Assembly: GCF_008692195.1 (NCBI RefSeq)
Contig: NZ_RXOM01000018.1
Coordinates: forward strand, 1 to 64,000
Direction: 5' to 3'
From: Salegentibacter sp. R32
Lineage (GTDB): Bacteria; Bacteroidota; Bacteroidia; Flavobacteriales; Flavobacteriaceae
Length of the DNA stretch: 64,000 nucleotides
In this document: in pieces, positions 55,731 to 64,000 of the stretch
Layout: the number at the start of each line of letters is the position of its first letter
How positions within the stretch are numbered: position 1 is the stretch's first letter
Notes under the pieces: model-generated
Seen by the model: the letters and a program-made list of their open reading frames with translations, nothing else
What the model was told of the DNA's origin: nothing
Databases searched by the model: none
Made by a program: the position numbers and the translations under genes

Positions 55731-58037
55731 CTAGAACTTAACCCTGAACACAAAGTTTGGGGTTAAGCCTAGCGCTTCCTGCTGTACCAAATATATTTGG
55801 TCATTTTCATTCTGTTGGTAATAAGAATTGATGATGTTTTCTCTATCCAATAAATTCCAAATGGATAAACCGGCATAAGCCAATAATTTCTTCTGAATTT
55901 TAAATTCTTGACTCACCGAAATATCAACCCGCATATAATCTTTTAAGTTACTGCTATTAATGGGTTCATAATCAAATTGGTTATTGGCTAAACCAGTTTC
56001 GGTAATTGGAGTGAAAGGTTTCCCGGTTCGCCAAATTAGTCCGGCTGAAGCTTTAAAGTTTTTGTAGTTATAGGAAGTGGCAAAGGTGAAGGAATTGACA
56101 ATTTCAAAATTATTGGGAATTCCTGTAGGAGATAAATCATAAAAGAAATAATCGTTATCAGTAAGGGAATAGCTTAAGCGGGCGTCAAAATTTTTAAACT
56201 TTTTGTTGATGAGAATATCCAATCCTAAAATTCGATAATCACCTACAATTTGTGCGTATTCATATTGATTCTGAAATCCTTGACTTTGTGAAGAAATCCC
56301 TTCTACTTTTTTCAAATAAGATTCTATGCTTGCCAGCCAATTGTTTTTTTGATAGTTAAGTCCCAAGGAAGCTTGCCTGCTTTGAATAATAGGAAAGTTT
56401 TGCCGATTGGACAATTGCCATTTTCGGTTTTCAATCCCTAAAAAATCATTCTGAAAATTAATGACCTGCGATAAATATTGACTTTTGAATTCACCTAAAA
56501 CTTCTACCGAAAAGTTGTTCAAAAACTGCTGGTTAATACTTACTCTCGGTTCGGCTAAAAATAAATTAAAATCATTAAAATAATTTAATCGGGTTCCTGC
56601 GTTTATCAAGGTATTTTTAGACGGACTTTGGTAGCGTAAACTAGAAAAAAGATTGTTTACATTTATTGTGTTTCCTACGAAATCTTCATTCGTTATTTCT
56701 TCGTTTGCTTCAGCATCTTTTATTTTGGTGGAAATAAACTCGTAACCAGAATTCAACTGAAAATGATTATTAAAAGTCCATTTCGTAGTTAATTTAAGTG
56801 CATTTTCATACAAGTTATTTTCTTGTTCTAGGTAATCGTTAGTATTCAGGATTTCATTTGTCGCAGTAATATGGTAGTTAGAATGATAGAGTTGAAGCTG
56901 CGAAGTAAAGTTTTCGCTCCAATTTCTTCGGTAATAAACTCCCATTCCTAAACTGTTTTGTGAAAGCTTACTACTTTTGGTTTCAATAGTTCCGTTGTTT
57001 AATTCTTTAGCAGTAAAACCTAATTCATTAGAAATTGAAAAGTAATTTAAGCGTAATAAATCTTTTTCTGAAAGTTGGTACAACCATCGAAAACTCACAT
57101 CTGAAAACCTGAAGTCTTCTTCAGTATTACTAATATTGGTTGGATTGGTGGTAACTTCAGTGTCTTGAAAAGCTCTATCATAATATTGTAAATAGGTTGG
57201 GGTGATAAAAGCTCCGTTTATGGAGGTTCTTGCTGCAATCTGTATGGAAGATTTTTTGTCTAAAGGTGTATCAATAAAAGCATCGGCACTTAAGAAAGTA
57301 AGACCAATTTCTGCGGTAAAATCATCGTTTAACTTTTTATCTGAAGCGAGTTCAATAACGCTTGAAACGCTATTGCCAAAATAAGCGGGAGTACCATTTT
57401 TATAAAGTGTCGCAGTGTGATTTTGATGTGGATTGATGGCCGAAATTAATCCAAAGAAATGCCCTGATTGATAGACTCTAATCCCGTCCCATAAAATTAG
57501 ATTTTGGTCGTTGGTGCCGCCACGAATATTAATGTTAGAAACTTTTTCATTTACGCTTTCCACGCCTGGAAGAGCTTGTATAGTTTGGAAAGCATCGTTT
57601 TCGATAAGTCCGGGAATAATTCCTATTTCATCAAAATTAATTTTAAAACTTCCACCCTTTATTTTAGAAACTCCTTTGGCAATTACATTGGTAAGAATAA
57701 TTTCATCTAATTTTTCTACCGTAAATTCTTGCTTTGGAGTTTTCTCTGGAATATTAGCATCTACTACAATTTGATTGGTGCCAATAAGGGTGAACTTGAA
57801 TCCTGTTTTTTCTTCTAGGAAAGCGATGGTTTCGGTGACAGAAAGCATATTGGGCGGTTCTGGCACTTCAATATTTTTTAAATCTTCATCGGCGTAAGAA
57901 AAACTGTAATTGGAATGGCCTTCTAAGATTTCTAATAATTCTATTAAAGGAAAAGTATTCTGACTTTCTTCCTGTGAAAAAAGTTGATAGCAAAAAGTGA
58001 AAAGAAATATAACAATAAAGTAGCTTTTTTTACTCAC
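55731..58037 (-). CDS. TonB-dependent receptor with N-terminal STN signalling domain
   Basis: 768 residues. Signal peptide (about 1-21). A secretin/TonB short N-terminal (STN) domain covers about 30-95, a plug (about 115-230) follows with a NINIRGGTNDQNLILWDGI block, and then the barrel ending FVFRVKF. STN receptors signal ligand arrival to an anti-sigma factor. The fecR-like gene overlaps its start by 8 bases and the sigma gene is just upstream, so this is a surface-signalling unit. No SusD partner is present; iron complexes or another small ligand are likely. Confidence 0.92.
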   Translation of the reverse strand: MSKKSYFIVIFLFTFCYQLFSQEESQNTFPLIELLEILEGHSNYSFSYADEDLKNIEVPEPPNMLSVTETIAFLEEKTGFKFTLIGTNQIVVDANIPEKTPKQEFTVEKLDEIILTNVIAKGVSKIKGGSFKINFDEIGIIPGLIENDAFQTIQALPGVESVNEKVSNINIRGGTNDQNLILWDGIRVYQSGHFFGLISAINPHQNHTATLYKNGTPAYFGNSVSSVIELASDKKLNDDFTAEIGLTFLSADAFIDTPLDKKSSIQIAARTSINGAFITPTYLQYYDRAFQDTEVTTNPTNISNTEEDFRFSDVSFRWLYQLSEKDLLRLNYFSISNELGFTAKELNNGTIETKSSKLSQNSLGMGVYYRRNWSENFTSQLQLYHSNYHITATNEILNTNDYLEQENNLYENALKLTTKWTFNNHFQLNSGYEFISTKIKDAEANEEITNEDFVGNTINVNNLFSSLRYQSPSKNTLINAGTRLNYFNDFNLFLAEPRVSINQQFLNNFSVEVLGEFKSQYLSQVINFQNDFLGIENRKWQLSNRQNFPIIQSRQASLGLNYQKNNWLASIESYLKKVEGISSQSQGFQNQYEYAQIVGDYRILGLDILINKKFKNFDARLSYSLTDNDYFFYDLSPTGIPNNFEIVNSFTFATSYNYKNFKASAGLIWRTGKPFTPITETGLANNQFDYEPINSSNLKDYMRVDISVSQEFKIQKKLLAYAGLSIWNLLDRENIINSYYQQNENDQIYLVQQEALGLTPNFVFRVKF

Positions 58038-58938
58038 TCTTAACGATGCTTACAGAACTACCATCTATTTTGTACGTAAGGTTAAAAGGAATGGTGATTG
58101 CCTTTAATGCCTGTTCTAAATTATTATGTACAAAGCTTCCGGTAAATGTTCTATCTGCATCAAAAGTAAGGTTTTTTAAATGAACCTTAATGTTATATTG
58201 TCTTGCTAGTTCGTTAAACACTTCTTTTAAAGGAGTGCTTGTAAAGTTACTCTCACCGGCAATCCAAGAAGGGGTTTGTGCAGAAATACTTTCTACTAAA
58301 CTACTTCCGTCAATTTTCCTGAATTCTTTACCGGCAGGCAATAAAATGGTATCTTTTGCTGTGGTAACCTCCACAAGGCCTCCATAGCAACTCACTATAA
58401 AAATATTATCCCGTTGCTTTACGTTGAATTGGGTTCCTTTTACGCTAACATTTCCTAAAGGAGTAACTACTGTAAATTTTTCTCCTTTAGCAACTTTAAA
58501 GTAAGCTTCCCCTTTTAATTGAACTTCCCTTTTTTGTTTCCAATGATTTTCGTTAAATGCAAAATAAGAAGCTGCATTTACATTTACTTTTGAATTGTCT
58601 GGAAGTGAAATGTTTTCTGAAGTTGCTATTTGGGTAGAAACTTCAGTTAAGGAATCTTGAAAAACAAACGTGTAAGCTAAAAAACCGATTATTAATACGG
58701 CAGCAATTTTACTAAGTGTTGCCAACCAGTTTCTACGGGCATTTTCTTTTTCTTTTTCTTTTTGTGCTTGTATTTTGGTATAAGTAGTCTCAGCGTCAAA
58801 CTCAGGCGCTTTAAAATATTGTGCGGTACTGGCAATTTTTTGATAGTCTTTAAAGCCATCAAGCTGCTCAAGCTCTCTCTCTTCTTCTTGAGAAAGCTCG
58901 CCGTCTAACCATTTCTGTATGAGTTTTTCTTCTTTCAT
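58030..58938 (-). CDS. FecR-family anti-sigma factor
   Basis: 302 residues. N-terminal cytoplasmic part (1-70) with IQKWLDGELSQEEERELEQL, one membrane segment (about 73-92), then a periplasmic FecR domain (LPDNSKVNVNAASYFAFN, GEAYFKVAKGEKFTVVTPLG) and a C-terminal DUF4974-type domain (TPLKEVFNELARQYNIKVHL). It should hold the adjacent ECF sigma factor and receive the signal from the STN receptor. 55 bases after the sigma gene. Confidence 0.93.
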   Translation of the reverse strand: MKEEKLIQKWLDGELSQEEERELEQLDGFKDYQKIASTAQYFKAPEFDAETTYTKIQAQKEKEKENARRNWLATLSKIAAVLIIGFLAYTFVFQDSLTEVSTQIATSENISLPDNSKVNVNAASYFAFNENHWKQKREVQLKGEAYFKVAKGEKFTVVTPLGNVSVKGTQFNVKQRDNIFIVSCYGGLVEVTTAKDTILLPAGKEFRKIDGSSLVESISAQTPSWIAGESNFTSTPLKEVFNELARQYNIKVHLKNLTFDADRTFTGSFVHNNLEQALKAITIPFNLTYKIDGSSVSIVKSE

Positions 58939-58993
58939 CTTCGTGTTCTCTGCAAATAAAACAAGTAAGCTTCAAATTTTCCTACCTCTATAA

Positions 58994-59509
58994 TTAAATT
59001 TCTTTTAAATCTTCCCGAAGTTTTTTTAAGGCGGAGTAAATTCTTTTTTCAACTGCTTTTCGCGAGATGCCTAAAATCTTAGCAATTTCTTTGTGTTTCT
59101 TTCCTTCAGTACGGTTCATCATAAAGGCAACGCGTTGGGCTTCGGTAAGTTTAGAAAGTGCATTTTGAAATTTTTCTAGGTATTCTTTTTCTTCCACCAA
59201 AAATTGAGGGTCTTGGTTATTTACCTTTTTTGTTTGCTTCTGTTGATATTTTAAAACTACTTTTTGGTGGTTAAATTCATTCAGCATTAAATTGTTCGCT
59301 ACTGTAAATAAAAAAGACTTGGCTTTTTCAGGAGGAACATCTTTACATTTTTTCCAAAGTTTTACAAAAGCTTCTTGAACTTTATCTTGAGGCTGTAATT
59401 TTTCACCAAACTTATAATAAAGAAAATTGAAGAGGTGAGTGGCATGCTCTTTATAAATCTTACTGAAAAGACGTTCTTCGCAAACATTTTCTTTTAGGGA
59501 TTTGGGCAT
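58994..59509 (-). CDS. ECF sigma factor, FecI-like
   Basis: 171 residues. Region 2 (about 15-85: FLYYKFGEKLQPQDKVQEAFVKLWKK) and region 4 (about 115-165: LTEAQRVAFMMNRTEGKKHKEIAKILGISRKAVEKRI) of sigma-70 type are intact. First gene of the sigma/anti-sigma/receptor unit; it most likely transcribes its own receptor. The divergent gene encodes a T9SS-secreted protein. Confidence 0.94.
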   Translation of the reverse strand: MPKSLKENVCEERLFSKIYKEHATHLFNFLYYKFGEKLQPQDKVQEAFVKLWKKCKDVPPEKAKSFLFTVANNLMLNEFNHQKVVLKYQQKQTKKVNNQDPQFLVEEKEYLEKFQNALSKLTEAQRVAFMMNRTEGKKHKEIAKILGISRKAVEKRIYSALKKLREDLKEI

Positions 59510-59679
59510 TTTTTAAATTTTTACGCGATAAATGTAGAAAAATTTATAATAATAGGTAGGAATTTAATAAGGGAGAATGTTATATAAACAACAAACGGGA
59601 AGTTTTGCTGAAAAGCATTACCGTTAGTTTTCCTTTTTTATAAGGATTTCTCATTTGTTTTTTTGTTTAGGGGGAAGAG

Positions 59680-59710
59680 GGCCGTCTTTTTTTGGCGGCC
59701 ATTTTCTTTT
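59680..59710 (+). terminator. candidate hairpin with U-rich tail in divergent intergenic space
   Basis: GGCCG (59680-59684) pairs with CGGCC (59696-59700), extended by two pairs over a T7 loop, followed by ATTTTCTTTT. It lies in the 255-bp space between divergent genes and upstream of the best promoter box of the plus gene, so what it would terminate is unclear. Apart from this the space is plain AT-rich DNA. Confidence 0.4.
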
Positions 59711-59726
59711 AATCTATTTACTTTCT

Positions 59727-59734
59727 TATATTTA
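59727..59734 (+). promoter_or_regulatory. candidate -7 element of the LRR/T9SS gene
   Basis: TATATTTA, one base off TAnnTTTG, 30 bases before the ATG at 59765. The upstream -33 box is poor. Confidence 0.35.
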
Positions 59735-59764
59735 CAGTCTGATAATCAACCATTTTACCCTGTC

Positions 59765-61831
59765 ATGAACAAAAAACTACTTTTTGCATTAGGATGTTTC
59801 TTTTGTATTGCCTTTTTAAAAGTGAAAGCGCAAGAGATTAATTTTCCTGATACTAATTTAAAAGACGCCCTCTTAAATCATCAACCAATGATTGATACTA
59901 ATAACGATGGTGAAATCCAGATTGCGGAAGCGGCTAACTATAACGGAGACTTGGTTTTACCCAGTAGCTCTATTGGTGATGTTACCGGTTTGGAATATTT
60001 TAATAATGTAAATATTCTTAACTTAGACTATAATAATATTACGAATTTTGAGGTAGACGGACTTTCTTCTGTAACCTTTTTATCTATTAGGTATAACAAT
60101 TTAATATATTTAAACGTTGGTTATTTGTCTTCATTGGAAAATTTAGTTTTGCGTGAAAATTCATTAACTTATTTGGATGTTTCAAATAATATTAATCTTA
60201 AATATTTAAATGTTAGGTTTAATCCACTTGTTGAACTTGATGTTTCTTATAATATAAATTTAGAGGAAATCACTTTAACAGATCTTCCTGCTATTGAATA
60301 TATTAATTTGAAAAATGGAAATAATACGAATATGTCTTCCATTGATCCATTTACAAATATGCCTGCTATTCAAATGGTTTGTGTAGATGATGAAACCACA
60401 TTTTTAAATAATCTTTACGATTTGCCTACTTGGGGGCAACCTTGGTTTTTAGTCACTACCGATTGTAATTTTTCTCTTGGACAACTTAATAATATAAACG
60501 GTTCCGTCAATCTTGATATGGGGAGCGGTTGCGGTGAGGCTAGCGCCGTTGCTGTATCCAATGTTTTGGTAGAAACCACAGTGAATGGAAATCAATTTGG
60601 AACTTTAACCAATGCAAATGGAGCTTATTCTTTATATACAAATGAAGGAGCAAATACAGCAACAGTAGTCGATATTTGGTCACCGTGGTTAACTATAAAT
60701 CCACCAAGTTCCTCTACTTCATTTACAGGTTTTGGTAATTTTTCTACCATAGATTTTTGTATGAACCCTTCCAGCTCTTTTGAAGATTTAAATGTAACTA
60801 TTGTTCCCACACGAGATTTGATTCCTGGAAGTATAACACGTTATGAAATTGTAATTGAAAATTTAAGTTCTATGAATCAGACCGGGAATGTTTTGCTTAC
60901 CTATGATGATAGTGTGCAAAGTTTTATAAGTGCTTCTATTTCTCCTTCAGCAACCACTTCCAATACGTTAGAATTTGATTTTTCTGATTTAGAACCTTTT
61001 CATACTGAAAAAATTGAAGTAGAATTTCAAAATGAAAATGCTACAACCTTAAATGACGGAGATATGGTGATGATGACTGCAGAAATATTTCCGAATACCA
61101 ATGATGTGGAGATTGAAGATAATCAATTTGAAATTAGACATATAGCTGTTACTACAGCCAATTCTAATTATATAGAAATTCTAGAAGGAACTGAAATTTA
61201 CGATACCGATATTGACCAATATTTACATGATCTAGTGAGGTTTCAAAATACAGGAGAAGAAAATGTTCAGGATTTAAAAATCCGAGATACGCTACACGAG
61301 AATTTGGATTGGACTACGTTTAGAATAGTAAGTTCGAGCCATAGCAACTACCGTGTAGATATTGAAGGAGGAAATGCTGTTGAAATTAGCTTTGAAGATA
61401 TTAATCTTCCTTACGTAAGTGTTAATGATGAAACAAGTAGGGGGTATGTTGCTTTTAAGGTGAAACCAAACGATGAAGTGGAAATAGGTGATTTTATTTT
61501 AGGAGAAGCCTCGGTTTATTTTGACTTTGATGCTCCGGTCTTTACCAATGAAGTTTCCACAGAATTTGTCGAAAATTTATCGATAGCTTCTGAAAATTTT
61601 TCATCAAAAATTCAACTTTATCCAAATCCTACTCAAGATATATTGTATATTGAAAATAATTCTTCAGAAAAAATAAATCAAGTAGAAATATATTCAATTT
61701 CAGGACAGAAAATTTTAGTTGAAAGTCATCAGCGCCAGATTAATTTAGGCCAACTAAACACCGGAATTTATTTTGTGAAAATTATTACAGAAAGCGGAGC
61801 TTCTTTAACTCAAAAAGTAGTGAAGAGGTAA
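59765..61831 (+). CDS. leucine-rich-repeat surface protein with T9SS C-terminal sorting domain
   Basis: 688 residues from the ATG at 59765, where a signal peptide (MNKKLLFALGCFFCIAFLKVKAQ) begins; the frame is open further upstream but those codons cover the promoter. An EF-hand-like DTNNDGEIQIAEA segment (about residues 46-58) leads into leucine-rich repeats (about 60-200). A carboxypeptidase-like or Ig-like beta domain (about 240-335) and a DUF11-like repeat domain (about 340-600) follow. The last 75 residues (LYPNPTQDILYIEN...LGQLNTGIYFVKI...QKVVKR) are a type A Por sorting domain. It should be exported by the type IX system and attached to, or released from, the surface. Confidence 0.88.
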   Translation: MNKKLLFALGCFFCIAFLKVKAQEINFPDTNLKDALLNHQPMIDTNNDGEIQIAEAANYNGDLVLPSSSIGDVTGLEYFNNVNILNLDYNNITNFEVDGLSSVTFLSIRYNNLIYLNVGYLSSLENLVLRENSLTYLDVSNNINLKYLNVRFNPLVELDVSYNINLEEITLTDLPAIEYINLKNGNNTNMSSIDPFTNMPAIQMVCVDDETTFLNNLYDLPTWGQPWFLVTTDCNFSLGQLNNINGSVNLDMGSGCGEASAVAVSNVLVETTVNGNQFGTLTNANGAYSLYTNEGANTATVVDIWSPWLTINPPSSSTSFTGFGNFSTIDFCMNPSSSFEDLNVTIVPTRDLIPGSITRYEIVIENLSSMNQTGNVLLTYDDSVQSFISASISPSATTSNTLEFDFSDLEPFHTEKIEVEFQNENATTLNDGDMVMMTAEIFPNTNDVEIEDNQFEIRHIAVTTANSNYIEILEGTEIYDTDIDQYLHDLVRFQNTGEENVQDLKIRDTLHENLDWTTFRIVSSSHSNYRVDIEGGNAVEISFEDINLPYVSVNDETSRGYVAFKVKPNDEVEIGDFILGEASVYFDFDAPVFTNEVSTEFVENLSIASENFSSKIQLYPNPTQDILYIENNSSEKINQVEIYSISGQKILVESHQRQINLGQLNTGIYFVKIITESGASLTQKVVKR

Positions 61832-61847
61832 AATGCTAACAACATAT

Positions 61848-61882
61848 AAAAAAGCAACCTTAATTTTAAGGTTGCTTTTTTT
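61848..61882 (+). terminator. intrinsic terminator after the LRR/T9SS gene
   Basis: AAAAAAGCAACCTTAA pairs with TTAAGGTTGCTTTTTT around a tiny loop. Its T run overlaps the region upstream of the ffh promoter. Confidence 0.88.
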
Positions 61883-61902
61883 ATTGTTATGCATCAAATC
61901 GT

Positions 61903-61910
61903 TAACTTTG
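61903..61910 (+). promoter_or_regulatory. -7 promoter element of ffh
   Basis: TAACTTTG matches TAnnTTTG, 29 bases before the ffh ATG. The -33 region falls in the T-rich tail of the preceding terminator. Confidence 0.45.
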
Positions 61911-61938
61911 CAAATCTTAAAAATTTGACTGAAAGATT

Positions 61939-63267
61939 ATGTTTGATAATTTAAGCGATAAGTTAGATAAGGCCTTTCACGTATTAAAAGGTCACGGACA
62001 GATAACTGAAGTAAACGTTGCTGAAACTTTAAAAGAGGTAAGGCGCGCTTTGGTAGATGCCGATGTAAACTATAAAACCGCAAAGAATTTTACCAATACA
62101 GTAAAAGAAAAAGCACTTGGTCAAGACGTACTAAAAGCGTTAAAGCCAGGGCAATTAATGGTGAAACTCGTAAAAGATGAGTTAACCGAATTGATGGGAG
62201 GTGATGCAGAAGGAGTAAATCTTTCAGGAAATCCCAGTATCATTTTAATGTCCGGTTTACAGGGTAGTGGTAAAACTACGTTCTCCGGTAAATTGGCTAG
62301 TTTCTTAAAAAACAAGAAGTCCAAAAAACCATTATTGGTAGCTTGTGATGTTTACCGTCCGGCGGCAATCGATCAGTTGCACGTGGTGGGTGAGCAAATT
62401 GATGTTGAGGTTTATTCCGACCGAGATACCAAAGACCCGGTTAAAATTTCACAAGATGCCATTGCTCATGCTAAAGAAAACGGGCATAATGTAGTGATTA
62501 TCGATACCGCGGGTCGTTTGGCTGTTGATGAAGCGATGATGACCGAAATTTCGAACATCCATCAAGCCATTGAACCACAAGAAACATTGTTTGTGGTAGA
62601 TTCAATGACAGGGCAGGATGCGGTAAATACGGCCAAAGCCTTTAACGATACACTTAATTTCGACGGAGTTGTACTTACCAAATTAGATGGTGATACGCGT
62701 GGTGGTGCCGCTATTTCCATTAAATCTGTAGTAAATAAACCTATCAAGTTTATTGGTACCGGTGAAAAAATGGAAGCCATCGATGTTTTCCATCCTTCCC
62801 GTATGGCAGACCGTATTTTGGGAATGGGAGATGTGGTTTCTTTAGTTGAAAGAGCTCAAGAGCAATATGATGAAGAAGAAGCAAGAAAACTTCAGAAGAA
62901 AATTGCGAAAAACAAATTTGGTTTTGACGATTTCTTAAATCAGATTCAGCAGGTGAAAAAAATGGGGAATATGAAAGACCTCATTGGTATGATTCCCGGT
63001 GCTGGAAAAGCCATGAAAGATATCGATATTGATGATGACGCTTTTAAACATATTGAAGCGATTATTCATTCGATGACACCAGAAGAAAGGTCTACACCTT
63101 CGCTTATCAATGCGAGTAGAAAACGACGAATAGGAAAAGGTTCAGGAACTTCCGTAACTCAGGTAAATCAATTACTGAAGCAATTCGACCAAATGAGCAA
63201 AATGATGAAGATGATGCAAGGCGGCGGCGGAAAGAAAATGATGCAAATGATGCGCGGAATGAAATAA
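61939..63267 (+). CDS. ffh: signal recognition particle protein Ffh
   Basis: 442 residues. SRP GTPase that binds signal sequences and 4.5S RNA. N domain 1-90; G domain with GLQGSGKTT at 106-114, DTAGR, and TKLDGDTRGG. The M domain (from about 300) ends with a methionine-rich stretch (MSKMMKMMQ, MMQMMRGMK) forming the signal-sequence groove. The RNA partner gene is not in the window. Confidence 0.98.
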   Translation: MFDNLSDKLDKAFHVLKGHGQITEVNVAETLKEVRRALVDADVNYKTAKNFTNTVKEKALGQDVLKALKPGQLMVKLVKDELTELMGGDAEGVNLSGNPSIILMSGLQGSGKTTFSGKLASFLKNKKSKKPLLVACDVYRPAAIDQLHVVGEQIDVEVYSDRDTKDPVKISQDAIAHAKENGHNVVIIDTAGRLAVDEAMMTEISNIHQAIEPQETLFVVDSMTGQDAVNTAKAFNDTLNFDGVVLTKLDGDTRGGAAISIKSVVNKPIKFIGTGEKMEAIDVFHPSRMADRILGMGDVVSLVERAQEQYDEEEARKLQKKIAKNKFGFDDFLNQIQQVKKMGNMKDLIGMIPGAGKAMKDIDIDDDAFKHIEAIIHSMTPEERSTPSLINASRKRRIGKGSGTSVTQVNQLLKQFDQMSKMMKMMQGGGGKKMMQMMRGMK

Positions 63268-63270
63268 AAC

Positions 63271-63305
63271 AAAAAAGGCTGGGAGCAAAATGCCCGGCCT
63301 TTTTT
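63271..63305 (+). terminator. intrinsic terminator after ffh
   Basis: AAAAAAGGCTGGG pairs with CCCGGCCTTTTTT, one G-U pair, loop of nine bases, T run. It starts 4 bases after the ffh stop. Confidence 0.85.
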
Positions 63306-63346
63306 AATGGAGATAATTAGTGATTACCAGATTTAATTTATAGAAA

Positions 63347-64000
63347 ATGACATTATTAGACGGTAAAAAAGTTAGTAACGATATTAAAAACGAAATTGCG
63401 GCCGAAGTTGAAAAAATGAAAAGCCGTGATGAAAAAGTTCCACATTTAGCAGCGATTATTGTAGGAAACGACGGCGCTAGTATGACCTATGTAAACAGTA
63501 AAGTGAAAGCTTGTAAACGTGTAGGCTTTGAATCTACTTTAGTGAGAATGTCCGGTACGACAAGCGAAATGGAACTACTCGACAAAATTGAAGAACTGAA
63601 TAATAATGATGATATTGATGGGTTTATCGTTCAGTTGCCGTTGCCTCCACAAATTGATACCCAAAAAGTATTAATGGCAGTAGATCCAGATAAAGATGTA
63701 GATGGTTTTCACCCTATCAATTTCGGTAAAATGTCGTTGGATATGACTTCTTTTATTCCTGCTACGCCGTTTGGAATTTTAGAACTATTAGAGCGTTATG
63801 ATATTCCAACAAAAGGGAAACATACCGTGGTGATTGGAAGAAGCCATATTGTGGGAAGACCAATGAGTATTTTGATGGGAAGAAGTGGTTTCCCGGGAAA
63901 TTCAACCGTAACTTTAACTCACAAATACACCAAGAATATTACCCAAATTACTTCACAAGCAGACATTATTATCATTGCGGTTGGGATTCCTCATTTCTTA
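63347..64000 (+). CDS. folD: bifunctional methylenetetrahydrofolate dehydrogenase/cyclohydrolase, cut by window end
   Basis: 218 codons are visible and the frame runs off the right edge. It oxidises 5,10-methylene-THF and hydrolyses 5,10-methenyl-THF in one-carbon metabolism. The catalytic region YVNSKVKACKRVGF has the Tyr and Lys pair (about residues 49 and 53). GFIVQLPLPPQI and the NADP-binding GRSHIVGRPMSILM loop are also present. The start ATG at 63347 gives a normal N-terminus (MTLLDGKKVSNDIK). Confidence 0.97.
   Translation, partial: MTLLDGKKVSNDIKNEIAAEVEKMKSRDEKVPHLAAIIVGNDGASMTYVNSKVKACKRVGFESTLVRMSGTTSEMELLDKIEELNNNDDIDGFIVQLPLPPQIDTQKVLMAVDPDKDVDGFHPINFGKMSLDMTSFIPATPFGILELLERYDIPTKGKHTVVIGRSHIVGRPMSILMGRSGFPGNSTVTLTHKYTKNITQITSQADIIIIAVGIPHFL

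Overview
The window looks like a chromosomal segment of a marine-type member of the Flavobacteriaceae (Bacteroidota). The evidence is low GC and AT-rich intergenic DNA, starts that mostly lack Shine-Dalgarno sequences, Bacteroidota-type promoters (TTTG / TAnnTTTG), a SusC/SusD pair, a FecI/FecR/TonB-receptor set, a type IX secretion C-terminal sorting domain, Mpl ligase, and C-minus (zinc-free) forms of S14 and L36. The exact genus cannot be read from this sequence.

Layout. 1-1.6 kb: the 3' end of an IS1595-like transposase, a Cys-rich lipoprotein with a phospholipase-A2-like His-Asp motif, and a small membrane protein. 1.6-3.4 kb: purK-purE (minus). 3.7-5.9 kb: hpt-adk-obg. 6.1-13 kb: envelope and housekeeping genes (DUF4136 lipoprotein, TPR protein, mpl, radC, a DUF7033-type deacetylase-like protein, a YjjG-like nucleotidase). 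13-16 kb: rarA, a rhomboid protease and rlmB. 16-21.8 kb: a four-gene SusC/SusD locus (minus) with two small lipoproteins and no carbohydrate-active enzymes. 21.9-23.6 kb: a BamA/TamA-like outer-membrane protein with no ordinary start codon.

23.7-40.9 kb is one long run of translation genes, all on plus: str (rpsL-rpsG-fusA) with rpsJ attached, then the S10 genes from rplC, spc (rplN to secY), infA, and alpha (rpmJ-rpsM-rpsK-rpsD-rpoA-rplQ). The few gaps in it are folded RNA: an intrinsic terminator/attenuator before rplC, an S8-site-like hairpin before rpsH, a hairpin before rpmJ, a multi-helix possible pseudoknot before rpsD, and a GNRA hairpin before rplQ. These are the best candidates for autoregulatory r-protein leaders and are the most interesting part of the window. 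carA, eno and gltA follow.

45-64 kb: two adjacent guanidino-group-modifying enzymes (DDAH-like and CtlX-like), a BCCT transporter with an SDR protein (minus), a small membrane protein plus an Rrf2 regulator and a PiT/CysP-type permease, marC, a thioredoxin-like protein, argS, a FecI-FecR-TonB receptor signalling operon (minus), a T9SS-secreted leucine-rich-repeat protein, ffh, and folD cut by the window end. Several intergenic spaces hold dispersed repeats: a roughly 110-130-bp structured element present twice in opposite orientations, a 22-bp REP-like palindrome, and a family of hairpins related to a bidirectional terminator. No tRNA, rRNA or CRISPR array was seen.
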